In this document: one piece after another, positions 10,436 to 12,899 of the stretch | How the letters are laid out: each line of letters starts with the position of its first letter | Position numbering within the stretch: position 1 is the stretch's first letter | From: Rodentolepis nana | Taxonomy: Eukaryota > Platyhelminthes > Cestoda > Cyclophyllidea > Hymenolepididae | Assembly: GCA_900617975.1 (NCBI GenBank) | Contig: UZAE01014655.1 | Span: 1-12,899, forward strand | DNA: 12,899 bases | Direction: 5' to 3' | Notes under the pieces: model-generated | Database searches by the model: none | What the model was told of the DNA's origin: nothing | The model's input: the letters and a program-made list of their open reading frames with translations, nothing else | Made by a program: the position numbers and the translations under genes

Positions 10436-10533
10436 AGAGGAGAATGAAAGCGTACTGGAGTTGAAGGGCCTCGCACCAAATGGAATGCTTCCAATCGGAC
10501 TACTTTCCGAGGGTCGAGAAAATCTCAAGCAAT
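10436..10533 (+). CDS. CanA: Calcineurin A exon e: regulatory region after the calmodulin helix
   Basis: After one base finishing an Arg codon come 32 codons, EENESVLELKGLAPNGMLPI then GLLSEGRENLKQ, and one base of a Ser codon. It matches the vertebrate stretch [27 protein letters not shown], which lies between the calmodulin helix and the autoinhibitory segment and includes the segment that sits against the LxVP groove in the autoinhibited enzyme. The acceptor is ttctattttttttag|A (AG at 10434-10435). A second AG two bases later would break the frame. The donor is CAAT|GTGAGC (GT at 10534). This exon is less conserved than the upstream ones, as in other animals. Confidence 0.95.
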
Positions 10534-12832
10534 GTGAGCTTCCTTTTCTTCCTGTTGAATTTCTAACAATTTATTTTTTTATTGATTAAGGTTGATTATT
10601 TGACATTTGAAATTTTAAACGATCAAGCTCCCACTTTATAATCTCCAATAATTTTACTTTCCCTCGTTTAGGAACCATATTTGAGCTATTCTGGTCTTTG
10701 GGTTAAATTTATCTAAGCATTTCTCATCCGATAAAATTAATTTTCTCAATTAGTGAGCGTAAATATTTGCAATGAGGTCAAATTTGATTTATTACAGGCT
10801 TGTTTTAATCTAGATTATAATTTCTTTTCAATTAAATATTGACTTTCCTACTTAAAAACCAATGCTCAAATAGTATATTTTCCTAATATTCGCTTTTATT
10901 TAATATAAGGATTTAATCCAAGACAGGTTAGAAGCGAGACGTCGATTTATTGAAAATCGCACAAACATCCAGTTCTTTTAGGGAGGGATTTCGTTGAATG
11001 TAACATAAACAACCTAGTAATTTCATGGACCGTCAAATGTGAAGGAATTCAGCTCACGTATATCCACATTCATGGAAAATATCTAGTACCCAAAAATATT
11101 GTTTGTCAAAATTGAACATTATTATTGTCGACTGAGTTATTGTATATTTAGCACATTGGCAGATAAGGAAGATTAACAGAGGTACTCAAAACTTACCGGA
11201 ATTCATACCAGCACACTAGGGGATGAGTATAATTTTCACTTTAATGTTGTTTGCACTCATAAACATCCATAAAGAAAAAAACAGCTTCTGTTGACGGTTG
11301 TGTCATGACTACTCATCTACTAAGTCAGGCACCACGTGATCCACACCTACAAACTAATATTCAATTATCTTTAACGGTCAATATCAGGATTCAATATTTA
11401 TTGATTGAATAAGGATATAATGCAAAAGACCTCGAAAAAAAATGGAATCCTTCCTCTCAAAATGAGGAAAAAAGATTACTTTTCCTCTCTAATTTCAAAA
11501 AAAAACAAATGATTATCTAATTCCGTGTGTTTTTTTCTCTGAATGAGCTTGATCAAACAGATGTGATATCCAAAAAATATGGCTCTTATGTTAGAAGTTG
11601 AAATATTTAAAGATATAATCTTGCAAGAATTTCATCTCCGTGTTTGTTGGTTCCAATGCATTAGAGAGTTTATACACGTTAAGAATTTGATTCAAGTGTT
11701 GAGTTAATTCTAGGCAATTCGCGCAGCAAATTGCGGTCCCTCTTATAAATTTTACGCAAAACATTTAACTTATTTGCTTCATATTGCATCAATAGTGGGA
11801 AACTCCAGTGAAAGGGCTTTTTGGATCCAATAATTAATATATCGGAAATCACTTCATATTCACTCACTCACTTCTTGTGATAAATATTTGATCTGTGTGA
11901 TATCTGTTGTCGTCATTTGTCTGCCGAATTTTGTCCTGTTTTAACTGGTTCTTGTATTTTTGAATCATTTCCTCCCTATTCAACATTTCCGCTAACTATT
12001 CCCTGCACTGTAGCGATATATTTGTCCACATTTGAATCCGTTATTGAGCTCTCACAATTGGAAAAAGATGACTCCTGACTTCTCATCTTCGTCCCATATT
12101 AGCGAAACGTTGTTTTACCATTGTCTTAAATAAGGTCTCGTTTTACAATAGACGCTAACTTCAGCAAATTTGTAGAATTCTTCCTTGGAGAAACAAAATG
12201 AGGCTGCTCTTCTCAGTCAATTTATGCGATCTTTGAGTGATGCCCTTTAATCGATCTACTTTTTGCAAAATTTTTTACTGATTTTGAATTTCGAGCTTCA
12301 AATTCATTTACTTTAAAAGTGATGTAATGAAACTGTCGATTCACATACAATGTTCTCATGTGTCATTTGAAAATGGATTATAAATATAAGAAAAATGTTT
12401 TCAAAATCAAATATTTATTTATATCAAATGGCAGGCTTTATGGTAGCTGTCATTGCCCCTTTAATTAACTTCGGACTTCACGGAGAGGAGGAACATCAAA
12501 GTCACGAAAGTCGATGAGGTTGGGAAAGTAGAAGAGTGATCCATAGATGTAAAGGAGACAGACATAAAGGTAGAGAAAGGGTAAGGTGAGTACTGTGAAA
12601 GTGGTGGAATATGACATGCCGTGGGGTCTTGGTTGTTTGAAATCAGAAGTTAACTGCCGGTTTATAAACCTTTTTTTGTCGTATTAGTAAGTCTATCGCG
12701 TACCCATCAAAATTAAATATCTAGTTTCTGAATTGGCACAAGGTTTGGACCATCCAAGGTAGAACCTTGATCAGACGTTTCGTTTTTAGATAAATGATCG
12801 AAATTCTGAATACATGTTTTACTATTTTACAG
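10534..12832 (+). other. Intron between exons e and f (2299 bp), with SINE copy F
   Basis: The intron runs from GTGAGC to tattttacag. It is AT-rich. SINE-like copy F lies near the 3' end. I searched by eye for a small in-frame exon matching the vertebrate ATVEAIEADE-type segment and found no convincing one. A 62-codon minus open stretch at 11679-11867 has no recognisable domain. Confidence 0.8.
12417..12706 (-). mobile_element. SINE-like repeat, copy F, older and internally deleted
   Basis: About 290 bp. The + strand shows ATTTATATCAAATGGCAGGC on the left and TAAGTCTATCGCGTACCC on the right. It has lost about 31 bp between GTATTAG and TAAGTC, a stretch present in copies A-E. Direct repeats TCAAAATCAAATATTT (12401-12416) and TCAAAATTAAATATCT (12707-12722) match at 14 of 16, so the target-site duplication has begun to decay. 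With more substitutions than the others it is probably the oldest copy here. Confidence 0.85.
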
Positions 12833-12899
12833 CGGCATTATCACCACACGCGAAGATCAGTTCATTTGCCGAGGCAAAAGCAATCGATAAAATTAATGA
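12833..12899 (+). CDS. CanA: Calcineurin A exon f (cut by window end): autoinhibitory segment
   Basis: Two bases complete a Ser codon (T+CG), then 21 codons read ALSPHAKISSFAEAKAIDKI and N, with two more bases (GA) at the window edge. This matches [22 protein letters not shown], the beginning of the pseudosubstrate autoinhibitory segment that plugs the active site when Ca2+ is low; the MPPRRD core that should follow is beyond the window. The acceptor is actattttacag|CG (AG at 12831-12832). Relative to vertebrate calcineurin A, about 14 residues between the GG/EG turn and SPxxKI are absent at this join. Either the insect-type linker is shorter or a cassette exon in the preceding intron was missed. 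Confidence 0.93.

Noticed and set aside
10925..10942. Possible micro-exon after acag at 10923-10926
   Set aside because: The frame set by exon e meets TAG at once and the length does not keep phase.
12180..12260. Short + frame EKQNEAALLSQFMRSLSDAL as a possible missed calcineurin exon
   Set aside because: It has no proper donor in frame, ends in a stop, and does not match the vertebrate cassette; probably chance.

Overview
The window is metazoan nuclear DNA, most likely from an arthropod. It is AT-rich and intron-dominated, and it carries the 3' half of one protein-coding gene on the + strand: the catalytic A subunit of calcineurin (Ca2+/calmodulin-dependent Ser/Thr phosphatase, PP2B). Six coding exons can be placed with their splice sites and phases: 1891-1985, 3604-3729, 3906-3980, 4290-4371, 10436-10533 and 12833-12899. 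The last runs off the window end. Joined, they give 181 codons' worth of sequence (543 nt) with no frameshift. It starts at the end of the phosphatase core and runs through the calcineurin-B-binding helix, the acidic linker and the calmodulin-binding segment into the autoinhibitory segment. The start codon, the metal-binding residues of the N-terminal half, the C-terminus and the UTRs lie outside. The arthropod guess rests on the protein and on a LINE C-terminus of a type I associate with arthropod genomes; it is inference.

Everything else is intron. The 5' partial intron (1-1890) begins inside a repeat copy. The first full intron (1986-3603) holds a short 5'-truncated LINE remnant on the minus strand (2582-2867), bounded by near-perfect 17-bp target-site duplications. 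Intron 3730-3905 uses a GC donor instead of GT. Intron 3981-4289 is short. Intron 4372-10435 (about 6.1 kb) holds four copies of a roughly 300-335 bp dispersed repeat. Intron 10534-12832 holds one more.

The dispersed repeat (copies A-F) looks like a SINE. Its copies share a 5' end, have a 3' tail of short (AAAT)-type repeats, and are flanked by target-site duplications, one of them perfect. Its last ~60 bp match the 3' tail of the LINE remnant in the same window, so LINE and SINE look like a mobilisation pair. All copies and the LINE lie antisense to the calcineurin gene.

The assembly is doubtful between 7102 and 9816. A 554-bp block (7102-7655) recurs exactly at 9263-9816. A single N sits at the right end of the first copy (7656) and at the left end of the second (9262). 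This is the pattern left when two overlapping contigs are not merged and a third piece is placed between them. The length of the large intron and the count of repeat copies should be read with that in mind.

No RNA genes, CRISPR arrays, bacterial-type operons or other credible protein genes were seen.
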